64,000 nt of DNA from Limnanthes douglasii subsp. nivea (taxonomy: Eukaryota > Streptophyta > Magnoliopsida > Brassicales > Limnanthaceae). The notes below the pieces were generated by a model. It did no database searches and was not told the origin of the DNA. It saw only the letters and a list, made by a program, of their open reading frames with translations. Every line of letters starts with the position of its first letter. Position 1 is the first letter of the stretch. The translations under genes and the position numbers were made by a program. The stretch covers positions 168,788,643-168,852,642 of the forward strand of contig JAUPFV010000001.1 in the NCBI GenBank assembly GCA_036936605.1. Direction: 5' to 3'. Positions 55,780 to 64,000 of the stretch are shown here, one piece after another.

Positions 55780-56617
55780 TTAGGAAATACAAAGCCTGCG
55801 TTTTATAGAAATTTAGGCTACAGAGTTGGATAAAGATGAGGACATGATCTGTACAATTCATCGGACTAATGTTTATATTTTCTAGCCTATTCTATGTACC
55901 ATGATACATTAACAGGTCCAAACCGATAATTTGAATTTAAAAAAATGCATTCTATTATATAAATATACCTGATCCAGTTAGGGATGGCAATATACCGGAT
56001 TCGGAAAGTGTTCTGTCCTGTCCCGTCTGTTCGGACCCGTTTTGGATTGGTATTTATGTTTGTGGGTTCGATTGGTACGGGCGGACACCAATTTTTGTAT
56101 TTATATTATTTTTTGAGCCGGATTTTCAATTTATTAAAAACCTGAATCCAACTTGTTTTTATGAATCATAATTTTAATAGGTTTTGGTTAAATTGGAGCC
56201 GAAATTTTGTTAACCATTCCCAATAGAAATCTTTTTTAATATACAGTTAAAGATAGTTTTGCCATTTTGATCAAAAATCTTAAATTTTTTCTTCGAGTGA
56301 ATTGTGGGTATAGTTAACCAAATATAGAAGAACACAAAATTATTCATCCCAAAAATCCTCTTATACTCAACACTTAACAAAAAATTTAAAAACTTAAAAA
56401 AATTCAAAAACTGTAAAAATCACTAATAAACTCTATAAAGTTTCAAGCCACCATAAATCAACATGTTTGTTAAAATAATCCAAATCATTGAAAAATGGAT
56501 TCAAAGCGTGAGAAGCTTGCTGAGGAGCGTGAAACTACAAACATGATAGTTGTTCTAACTAATCTTTCGAAAAAATATTTCTTTTGTAGTTGTTTAAATT
56601 TTAAAAAGTTGGACCTG
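55780..56617. other. Intergenic, possible small hAT-like or MITE remnant
   Basis: Near 55978 the sequence starts TAGGGATGGCAATATACCGG and continues with CGGACCCG and GGGCGGACACC, a style typical of plant hAT/MITE ends. A candidate inverted partner (AACCATTCCCAATA) lies near 56210, but the match is poor. Nothing else is seen. Confidence 0.3.
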
Positions 56618-57060
56618 AACTAACCCGTCGGTAGAAGCCCCATCAACCGGCGGGGATGAAGAACCTTCATATTTGGTTATGAAGGTCCACCGTCGGGGGT
56701 GGTCATGTCCAACCGACGGTGTAAACGACTTCCACCCGCCGGTTCAAATAGAAGTTAACCGTCGGGGTTGAACTGCTACACCGGTGGGTGATACTCTTTG
56801 GTTTTATTCACACATGTGAAAGGATGCTGCGTTCTACCTCCGCCGGTTGTTCTATTTTCAACCGGCGGATGACAATGCCACCGACGGTTCAAGTATTTTC
56901 ACCCGACGGGGTTTTACGACACCGCCGGTGTAGATGTAGTTAACCGCCGGGTGAGTAGGGCATAACCGCCGGTTGGACAATTATCAACCGACGGTTGACA
57001 ACTTCCCCGACGGTTGAGAAGGTCTCCGACGGTAGTTGGTTTTTCCACCCGCGGGGTGAG
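56618..57060. repeat. Cluster of ~18 CCGNCGG palindromic words, left of the OTU transposase
   Basis: Words such as AACCGGCGGG, AACCGACGGT, ACCCGCCGGT, AACCGTCGGG and CACCCGACGG recur about every 20-30 bp. The core CCG-N-CGG is its own reverse complement and is usually flanked by A/C before and G/T after. The surrounding DNA is otherwise AT-rich. Confidence 0.9.
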
Positions 57061-57195
57061 TCGACAATTTTGATTTGTGCCAATCTAACATAATCTACGA
57101 TATTTTTTATGTAAGATGAAGAGTTAAAGGCTGAAGAATTAAAGAATGGATATTTAAAGGAGGAAAAGTTAGACGATGAGTTGTATAGTTCGTGC

Positions 57196-59976
57196 ATGGT
57201 GAAGGAGGAGGAAATGTCGGTGCCTTGCTCGGTCGATTATAGCCACTTCTTCGACACCAAATCTCACTACTCTCAAGTGGAGTTGATTGAATGGGTTAAG
57301 CAGACCGCAACAGATAACGAGTTTGTGGTAATATTACGACGATGCGATAGACTTGATCGAAAAACTCTGAGAATTGAGTTTGTGTGTGAAAGATCTGGAG
57401 TTTACACAAAATTGGTAGATCTAAAGCATCTAAAGAGGAAGTCTACCGGCACGAAAAATTGCGGATGCCCTTTCACCCTTAAAGGAAAGAAGTTGGGTGA
57501 TGATTTGTGGGGTTTAGAGGTCGAATGCGACGTTCACAATCACGATACTACATCGTACAAAGAAGGTCATTCGTACTTTGGACGATTGAACAAAAAAGAG
57601 ATGGATTACGTAGTTAGTTCTATGAAAATGGGTTCCCGTCCTCAGGACATTCTCGATGGGGTGAAGAAATTGAACCCTAAGAATTCTTATTTAATGCGCA
57701 CCGTCTACAACGCTCAACTAAAACATCGCAAGCTCGAGTAAGGCGGTCGGTCGCAATTCCAGTACTTGTTGGGTGAACTAAAGCGGCTAAACTATTACGA
57801 ATTTCATAAAAAGTATGAAGACGGAAGCGATGTCACAGGCAAGCTTTTCTTCGCGCACCCGGTTAGTTTGGATTTGTTACGCACATTTTTGAACTTCATT
57901 GAAATGGATAACACGTACAAGGTGATCAAATACGGGATGTCATTGTACGAGGTCGTTGAAGCCACTTGTACGTGGAAGACTTTCTACATCGAATTTGCGT
58001 TTATGTCGGGAGAAAAATTTGAAAGATACAAATGGGTGTTAGAGTGCTTACATTCGTTGATGTTAACTCACTCCATCGAATTACCATCCATCGTTTTGAC
58101 GGATCGAGACTTGGTGCTTGTGAAGGCAGTGGACGATGTGTTTCCCAATGCAACACACATGTTGTGTCGAACATGAACGTCCTAGAGAAAACGAAAAAAA
58201 TCATAAAGGAGAAGAAAATGTCCAACGCATTCTTGAAAGTGTGGAATCAAATAATGTTGGAGGAAACGGAAGTAGCGTTCAACGAATATCGAGCCGAATT
58301 GCACCGTGACTTCAAAGAGTATCCGCAAGCAATTGAGAATATCGAAAGTTGGTTAGGGTCGTACGGTAACAAGTTTGTGATGTGTAGAACCAACAAGTGG
58401 ATGCATTTTGGTAACCAAACCACAAACGGCGTGAAAAGCGCTCATTCGACCCTCAAACGTTTCATCGGTACGAGCAAAGGTAACTTTGAATCTTTTTGGT
58501 TGAAGTTTCATACTTTGATAGAATTGCAGCACATGGACATAAAAGGTTTATTCGAAAAGAGCCGCTTGTTAGCCTTAGCCCTACACAAATTTGCAAACAT
58601 TGTGTAAGGAAAATTAAAAACCAACGTCTCACACTATGCGTTGGAAATTTTGTTCGGAGAAGTAGATTGTGCTCGCAACATGACAATCGCGGCCTGCATA
58701 CCTTGCGGTTGTTCAATACAAACTACGCACGGTATCCCTTGCGCACATAAAATCTGCGAGTTTGTTGCCACAGGCTTAGAGGTGCCTCTAGAGTTGTTTA
58801 ACGAACATTGGAAAAGGTTGGAAATTCTAGTCCGTACCAACCTCACGACGATCGAGCAACTAAAAGTAAAGCTTACAAACTAGTATGTGATGTCATGGAA
58901 TCCAAAGACGAAGCACGAATAGAGCACGTCTATAAAAAATGGTTTGCTGTCGTCCATCCCGAAACAACTACCATTTTGGAGCCATTGGTGAAGCAAAAAG
59001 TGCGTGGTCGTCCACCTAACAAACGCAAGTTTTCTATTGCCGCCGATGATACATCCACTAAATATGATAAAGTGCGCACGAGTATGTGCTTGAATCGAAA
59101 AATGCAAGTTCTCCATCATTTGCAAAAGAGTTCAAAGCTCCTCCCGCAATGTCAAGTAAAGGGAAAAAAATGTCGGGGACAAAACTTGGTTCCGAAAGCG
59201 CCACCGCTTGTAAGAAAGGTAGCGCGATTCCGACGCAAGAAAATGGAATGATGCTTTGTAGTGGAACGGTGGGTTGTAGGTCAAGCTCTACGCTGTCGGC
59301 AAAGACAACTTTTGTAGACCCTAAAGGATACTTAAAACAATTCCCCATCTACTTCAGACCATTTGTAAAGTCAATTAGCGACGTAAAATCCGATGGCCAT
59401 TGCGGGTACCGCTAGATAGCGTATGCCTTGAACGAGCAACAAGATGGGTGGAGGTTGATAAGGGATGCCCTTTACAACGAGCTGATGGATTATGCATCCG
59501 TGTATGTTAAGATATTTACAAGCATGGAGGAACTGATTGATGTTGTGGAGTGTGTGAAGTGCTCTAGTAACGTGGGTACTAAAGACCATTGGATGTCCAT
59601 GCCCGAGATGGGAGTGGCAATTGCATCTGCGTTTAACTGCATACTCCATTTTGTTGGACATTACCAAAATATAGATGTCGGCTTCACTTATCTTCCGCTA
59701 AGAGTTGCACCACCTCAGATGCCAAACCGGGTGGAAATCGGATTGGGTTGGGTCAACTCCAACCACTTCGTGAACGTAAGTATTTTTTGAACTTAACGAT
59801 TAGTTTTAATATTAAGACTCATTTTATCGACGTTTCATTTTGTTGCTTGGGATTAGGGCGGAGGCCCCATGCGCGAGGATACATCCTTGTTGCTTAAAGT
59901 TGCGTTCACCAGAAGCAGAAGGTTGGGCATTGCCGATTGTCTCTCGTTGCAAAAGATACGAAGAACTAAAAAATAG
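57196..59976 (+). pseudogene. FAR1-like/MULE transposase with SWIM and OTU protease domains (MULE 2)
   Basis: From ATG 57196: a FAR1-like DNA-binding region (IEFVCERSGVYTKL, GTKNCGCPFTLKGK, ECDVHNHDTT), then the MULE catalytic domain (FIEMDNTYKVIKYGMSLYEV and VLTDRDLVLVKAV supply two acidic residues), a helical region (58180-58580) and a SWIM zinc finger near 58700-58755 (CGCSIQTTHGIPCAH). A basic linker (KVRGRPPNKRKF) is followed by an OTU cysteine-protease domain (SDGHCGYR near 59390-59412; WVNSNHFV near 59750-59775, continuing in an exon 59857-59976 after a GTAAGT...TTAG intron). Stops at 57739 (TAA), 58605 (TAA) and 59413 (TAG, right after the OTU active-site motif) and frame changes near 58173, 58870 and 59080 kill it. 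OTU enzymes remove ubiquitin; OTU-bearing MULE transposases are known in plants but their role is unclear. Confidence 0.85.
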
Positions 59977-60283
59977 TTGCCCCGATGTAACCAATTTATC
60001 CGTTTTTTCTTGATTACTATGTGATTGTAATGCATGTAAACTTTGGATGCTTTTTTTGTGGATGTTTATCTTAAAATTATTAAAACTTTATTTGAAACAT
60101 TAAAAGATTACACTTTAATCAAAAGCATTGCATAATTAGAAATACATAAGCAAATAACGTCAATTGAAATACATAAGGGGAATCTTAATCTAAAACAACA
60201 CACGCGTAGGAGTAACATAGTTGAAACATAAACTACTCGAAACACAACAACTCAAAGGCAAAATGAAAGAAATAGTTAAATGC
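59977..60283. other. Spacer between two convergent MULE 2 genes
   Basis: AT-rich, no coding similarity seen. The OTU-transposase and the minus-strand SANT-like ORF end toward each other here. Confidence 0.5.
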
Positions 60284-60660
60284 TCAGTCGTCGAAATCGT
60301 ATCCCATATTGTCATCTGAATCGCCCCCCTCATTCCTATTTGCAATCTTATCCTCCAGAGACGCCACCATATCCCTACTGATGTAGTCTGCTTCCGTCAT
60401 GTTCCAGACCAAATGTACTTCTTTCTTAATTCTAGCAGGCATGAAAAGCAGAAGAGTGAGTGGTTGGACGAAGAGGTACCTGCGTTTGATTTCGTCACAA
60501 TTTCGCACTTCAAGATATCATGCTCCTAAACGGTTATAGTTGAAGTACATCATACATAGGACACGGTCAAAGAACGCATCGCTACTATCTTCCCCAATCT
60601 CTCGGCGGGCAACCCTCACGCCTTAAGCATGTGGTAGTCTTCATCAGCCGTAAACTCCAT
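60284..60660 (-). pseudogene. SANT-like ORF 1 (leftward), MULE 2
   Basis: Starts at ATG 60660 (MEFTADEDYHMLKA), then a stop and +1 shift, AFFDRVLCMMYFNYNRLG, a stop, and an open block 60508-60284 (NCDEIKRRYLFVQ ... acidic end GGDSDDNMGYDFDD). Spacing of ED-x-Y-x-MLKA, aromatic-x3-L-x2-MYF-x-Y-x-R and DE(I/V)K-x-R matches the rightward ORF at 61023-61428, so the two look like diverged paralogues. The pattern resembles the SANT/Myb-like or NAM-associated domain of plant transposon-related proteins. The family call is tentative. Confidence 0.5.
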
Positions 60661-61022
60661 CTGTTAAAGTCGTTATTTTTTAAAAAAGTAGATGCTTGGT
60701 GTCTATTTTTTCAAACCGAAGTTCATGTCATGTTTATATAGTCTAGTTACTCTTGGCAGGAGTTATTATGTTGGCGGGAGTTTTTTTGTTTATGAGAATT
60801 TGCGGGAGTTATTATGTTGGCGGGAGTTTTTCTGGTAATGCTTTTGGCGGGAGTTTTGTAGTTAATGAGAGTTTTTTCATATCCTTATCTTTCGTCCTCC
60901 TCCTTTTACATGTGTCACGTGTTCATTCGTCTAACTGGACTACGTTATCTGAAAACGAAAGTGTCTATAAATAGATATTGTTTCCACATTAAAGGATAAA
61001 CTAATTGATAAAATAAGCAAAA
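60661..61022. promoter_or_regulatory. Bidirectional promoter with GGCGGGA repeats
   Basis: Separates two divergent ORFs. A minus TATATAAA lies at 60740-60733 (about 73 bp before ATG 60660) and a plus TATAAATA at 60966-60973 (about 50 bp before ATG 61023). Between them, five copies of GCGGGAGTT, mostly TTGGCGGGAGTT, lie within 60750-60860. TTGGCGGGA is close to the E2F consensus. Confidence 0.6.
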
Positions 61023-61428
61023 ATGTGTCCATGGACTGAGTTGGAAGATCAATATCTGATGAAAGCATCAATAAGAAGTTGGTAACATGAACCAAGAAGA
61101 GGGGCATAAACCATACTGGGAGGCATTGCTATACCAGATGTATTTCCTATATGGCAGGGATAGTGTCCAGCCGCCTAGAATTTCTAGGTGTGTGGATGAG
61201 GTGAAAGCTAGGTGGTCAGTCCTAGTCAGATTCCGTCTACATCCAGTTTCTGGGCTCACCGAATTGGAATGTCTTGTTGCGTGTAACCGATTCAACTGCC
61301 AGGTCACAGATTCTCTAACAGAAGAGCAGCTGGATCATGTCCGTTCTGACATTATTGACATCCAGGTAGAGGAAATGCGTGAGTACCAGATTGCAAAAGA
61401 AGAAAGGAAGTTGATGAAATGGAACTGA
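61023..61428 (+). pseudogene. SANT-like ORF 2 (rightward), MULE 2
   Basis: ATG 61023 opens MCPWTELEDQYLMKASIRS and then hits TAA. One base out of register, 61087-61428 continues (HKPYWEALLYQMYFLYGRDS, CVDEVKARWSVLVRF, C-terminal Glu/Arg-rich helix). WT-x2-ED-x2-L-x2-A, FW/YW-x3-L and RW-x2 are the usual landmarks of plant SANT/Myb-like DNA-binding domains found in NAM-associated and transposon-linked proteins. A single-base insertion best explains the break. The role is unknown; a DNA-binding helper for transposition is possible by analogy with PIF/Harbinger ORF1, but that is inference. Confidence 0.6.
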
Positions 61429-61435
61429 CCTGATA

Positions 61436-61612
61436 GATAAATTATATTTGAGTTTGTGTTTCAATTTGTTTGAGTTCGTGTTTTAGTTTAAGTTTGAGTT
61501 TGTGTTTCAGTTTGTTTGAGTTTGTGTTTCAGTTTGTTTGAGTTCGTGTTTATGTTCGAATTTATGTTCGAGTATATGCTTGTGTTTATGTTTACGTTAT
61601 GTTTTAGTTTAT
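61436..61612. repeat. GTTTGAGTT/CGTGTTT minisatellite
   Basis: Short degenerate units TTTGAGTTTGTGTTTCAG of about 14-22 bp repeat directly after the SANT-like ORF. Confidence 0.8.
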
Positions 61613-61769
61613 GCTTGAGATTAACGTATTTATGTTGTTTGAACGATAACAAGAGAAAAATAAGAGACATTCTAATTGAAGCATAAAGTATCATAAAAAA
61701 GATGCATTTTAAACAATAAATTATATCCAACTTACATTTGAGTTCAACCAACCAGCCGATTGAAATACT

Positions 61770-62310
61770 ACCCCGGCGGTGCTAAATTATCACACCGCCG
61801 GGGTGAGTGACTCATTAAAAAGTTGTTATCCAACTTACATTTTAGGTCGACCAACCAGTCAGCTGAAGCATTTTCAACCGGCGGTTGGGATACTACCCCG
61901 GCGGGGGTACAATATCCCCGACGGTTCTAAATTATCATACCGCCGGGGTAAGTGCCCCATTCTAAAATTGTTGAGAACTTACCTATGAGGTCAACCAACC
62001 GTCGGGGTAATTATTACCAACCGGCGGTTGGGATACTACCCCACCGGTACTAAATTTTGGTACCGGCGGTGGAACACCAAATATTTGCCCCTTTTTATAT
62101 AATGAATTTGAGTCTAGGTTCCCGTCGGGTGATCTTTTTTCACCCGACGGTTGACAAGTTCCCCGACGGTTGGATAATTTTCAACCGTCGGGGTGGGTAT
62201 TAATTTTCCCTACATATTCTACTTGCCTTCACCCAACAAGTCAACAATCATCAACCGTCGGGTTAATAATTGTGACCCGACAGGGAAGTTGTCAACCGCC
62301 GAGGTAGTGG
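61770..62310. repeat. Cluster of ~17 CCGNCGG palindromic words, right side
   Basis: Same words as 56618-57060 (ACCGCCGGGG, AACCGGCGGTTGG, CCCGACGGTTG, AACCGTCGGGG), in both orientations, spaced about 25-40 bp. Some copies have drifted (CCACCGGTAC, CCGACAGGG). Confidence 0.9.
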
Positions 62311-62541
62311 TTTTCATTTAGAACGTTGAATCACGTGTTATTGACTTATTTAGATTATGCGTACTCCATGATATCAGATTGAATGATGGAACTAATAATC
62401 GTACTAACATATAATGTATAACAAATAACAAAGCGAGCGAAATAAAACACACATATATTAGACGATTTAGTGTTCAGTCCGTATTCCAAAACAAAACATA
62501 ATCCAAAACAAAGCATAATCCAAACCACAAATTATCACCAT
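62311..62541. other. AT-rich spacer
   Basis: Nothing recognisable before the 3' end of the PMD gene. Confidence 0.4.
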
Positions 62542-64000
62542 CTAAAACAACATACATATGAAGAAGGCAAATAGCATTATCAAAAGCCAAGGACTAGTGA
62601 TCTCCAGCACCTTCCTTGCAAACGACACGAGCTCGTTAGTGGAGTCTTCTAACGGCCGAACATGATTAATCGTGTTCCCCACATCAACCGCAGAGCTCTC
62701 GGTAATAATCTGAGGCGTGATGTTAAACCAGCCGTACCTCTTCATGTATTCCTTGTACTGGGGGATGATGTGTGACTATTCCTTTTCAAAGACCTCAAGT
62801 ACCTATCAATCACGTACAGGTGCTCCCTCCACTTCGTCCAATGCCTACCATGCAGCGAATAACGAAAATGGTCTTCTTTTGAGAGACTGGTTCTAGCCAA
62901 AATGGGGTCCATCGGCTTCTCTTAGATCCAACCAAACTGGCGCATCACTCGGTCCGGGTGATATGCCTCGCTAACCAGCATAAGGCGAATAGGGTTTCGA
63001 TACAACCCTATCGCCTGCTCCGCCCACACTTCACGGACATCCTCATAAGGTCGGAAAATCACCTACAAACAAACAACTACTCATACTCCATTTTGTATAT
63101 AATAGACAAATATTAATAAACGTAAACAAACTAACTTACATATGTCTCTCCTTGCGCCGCGAGGATGTCACGGTAGTACGGCTTCCCGCGAGCTAGTTAT
63201 ACCGGACCCTTTTGGGCAACCACGCCAACATTTTCGGATCGGTCGGGCTATAACCGCTATTCACCGCCGCTCGAAAGATAGGAAAGTGGTCACAGACCTA
63301 ACACTCCAACAAGGCCGAGAACCCAACCAAACTCTTCAAGGAGTGCTTTGAAATGCCTCCCAAGCGCTTGTACAACCGCACGAGTGCACAAGTACCCCAT
63401 GCGTACTCACCAAGACTCGTCAATTCCTCAAGGTGATGGAGAAAATTGCACTGGATGTTCTTTTGGCTCGTGTTGGTGAAGATGGTACACCCTAGGAAGA
63501 ACATGATGTATGCCCTAGTAGCCGCCTTCTTCATATCCGTAGTCAGGGCAGCATTGGAATCCAAATACTCCTCCGTGGAGAACATCATCCTTAGCCATCA
63601 GAGGCCGAATCCACTCCCGTCATGCGCCTCCATACCCTCCCGCACAACATATGCCAAAACTCCAAACAAGTCTGCATAACGTGCATATCTCGCATCTATC
63701 GAATCTGGCCTAAAGAAATCGATAATTCTCCCCTCAACCGGGAGACCATTAATCACGTACACGTCATCGAGCGTCAAAGTCATCTTCCCGAAGCAAAACT
63801 GGAAGCTGTTCGTCTCTTGGTGCCACCTCTCAATGGACACCTCGGCCAACTGTACATGGTTGTTGAACTTCGGTAGATAGCGCATCAGTGGGCAGAACGG
63901 TGTCTCTTCTAACAAAGCCCTCACCCCCAATTGTTTGCTAAGGTCCCACTGACCAAGCACACCATACTTCGGCTGGACCGTGATACCAGATCGCGACTGC
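62542..64000 (-). pseudogene. Plant mobile domain (PMD/MAIN-like) protein, partial at right edge
   Basis: The frame is open from the window edge to 63601 with the PMD signature (VSIERWHQETNSFQFCFGKM, LTLDDVYVINGLPVEGR), then 63588-63298 (AYIMFFLGCTIFTNTSQ, LGEYAWGTCALVRLYKRLGG). It continues after a TAG (near 63298, where Trp is expected) with VCDHFPIFRAAVNSGY, and past a likely intron (about 63140-63064) with VIFRPYEDVREVW and YHPDRVMRQFGWI. 62745-62542 gives a C-terminal end with a hydrophobic helix (PWLLIMLFAFFICMLF). PMD proteins occur both as host silencing/meristem factors (MAIN/MAIL1) and as cargo of plant transposons. Stops near 63598, 63298, 63190 and 62925 mark it as decayed. Its setting beside MULE genes favours transposon cargo. 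Confidence 0.8.

Larger units (their letters stand above)
56600..64000. mobile_element. Part of a second large MULE (MULE 2), right end outside the window
   Basis: The OTU-transposase, the paired SANT-like ORFs, the PMD gene and the CCGNCGG clusters are grouped in one block free of host genes. Ends were not found: the left end is placed just before the first CCGNCGG word, and the right end must lie beyond 64000. That these genes belong to a single element is inference from clustering and from the shared word. Confidence 0.5.

Noticed and set aside
56618..57060. CCGNCGG words as Gal4-type zinc-cluster binding sites
   Set aside because: Zn2Cys6 regulators are fungal; their CCG triplets are usually separated by longer spacers, and nothing here encodes one.
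61488..61751. Asn/Lys/Thr-rich minus-strand frame after the SANT-like ORF
   Set aside because: It is the translation of a short minisatellite, not a protein gene.

Overview
This window is nuclear DNA from a plant, almost certainly a eudicot. The evidence is AT-rich noncoding DNA, short GT-AG introns, fragments of an LRR-malectin receptor kinase and of a molybdenum-cofactor sulfurase (ABA3/LOS5 type), Tat-lineage Ty3/gypsy elements, plant LINEs and several Mutator-like (MULE) transposons. I cannot name the species. No tRNA, rRNA, CRISPR or prokaryotic-style operon was seen. Nearly everything is mobile DNA; the only host genes are two broken fragments.

Layout. 1-582: the malectin-end and transmembrane exons of a receptor kinase, with no kinase domain following. 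1.68-14.0 kb: two decayed Tat-like elements in tandem, both reading rightward; each has gag/pol remnants, short tandem repeats behind pol, and an antisense extra ORF at its 3' end. 14.0-29.7 kb: a decayed LINE split by a nearly complete Tat element (16650-27103; two 421-bp LTRs, CTCAT target duplication, leftward) and by a truncated Tat fragment with one LTR (27166-28496). 29.7-32.0 kb: AT-rich tandem repeats.

31982-47905 is a very large MULE (about 15.9 kb; about 80-bp imperfect terminal inverted repeats; 9-bp target duplication TATAAATAA). It holds a degraded MuDR-type transposase, a six-unit array of about 767 bp that re-copies the transposase zinc-knuckle exon, a small acidic ORF with its own TATA box, and a leftward multi-exon gene ending in a Ulp1-like (C48) protease. 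Its noncoding DNA is saturated with a short word, TGCGAA/TTCGCA. 48.0-51.3 kb: two related repeat copies that start like the MULE end and carry minisatellites built on the same word. 51.4-53.8 kb: a LINE fragment. 53.87-55.78 kb: the last six exons (MOSC domain) of a molybdenum-cofactor sulfurase pseudogene.

56.6-64.0 kb appears to be part of a second large MULE. It has a FAR1-like/MULE/SWIM/OTU transposase pseudogene, two divergent SANT-like ORFs sharing a short promoter with E2F-like GGCGGGA repeats, and a plant-mobile-domain (PMD) gene running off the right edge. Its noncoding DNA carries a different dense word, the palindrome CCGNCGG. The strongest candidate for something undescribed is this parallel: two unrelated large MULEs, each with accessory genes and each carrying its own massively repeated, partly palindromic short motif outside the coding exons.
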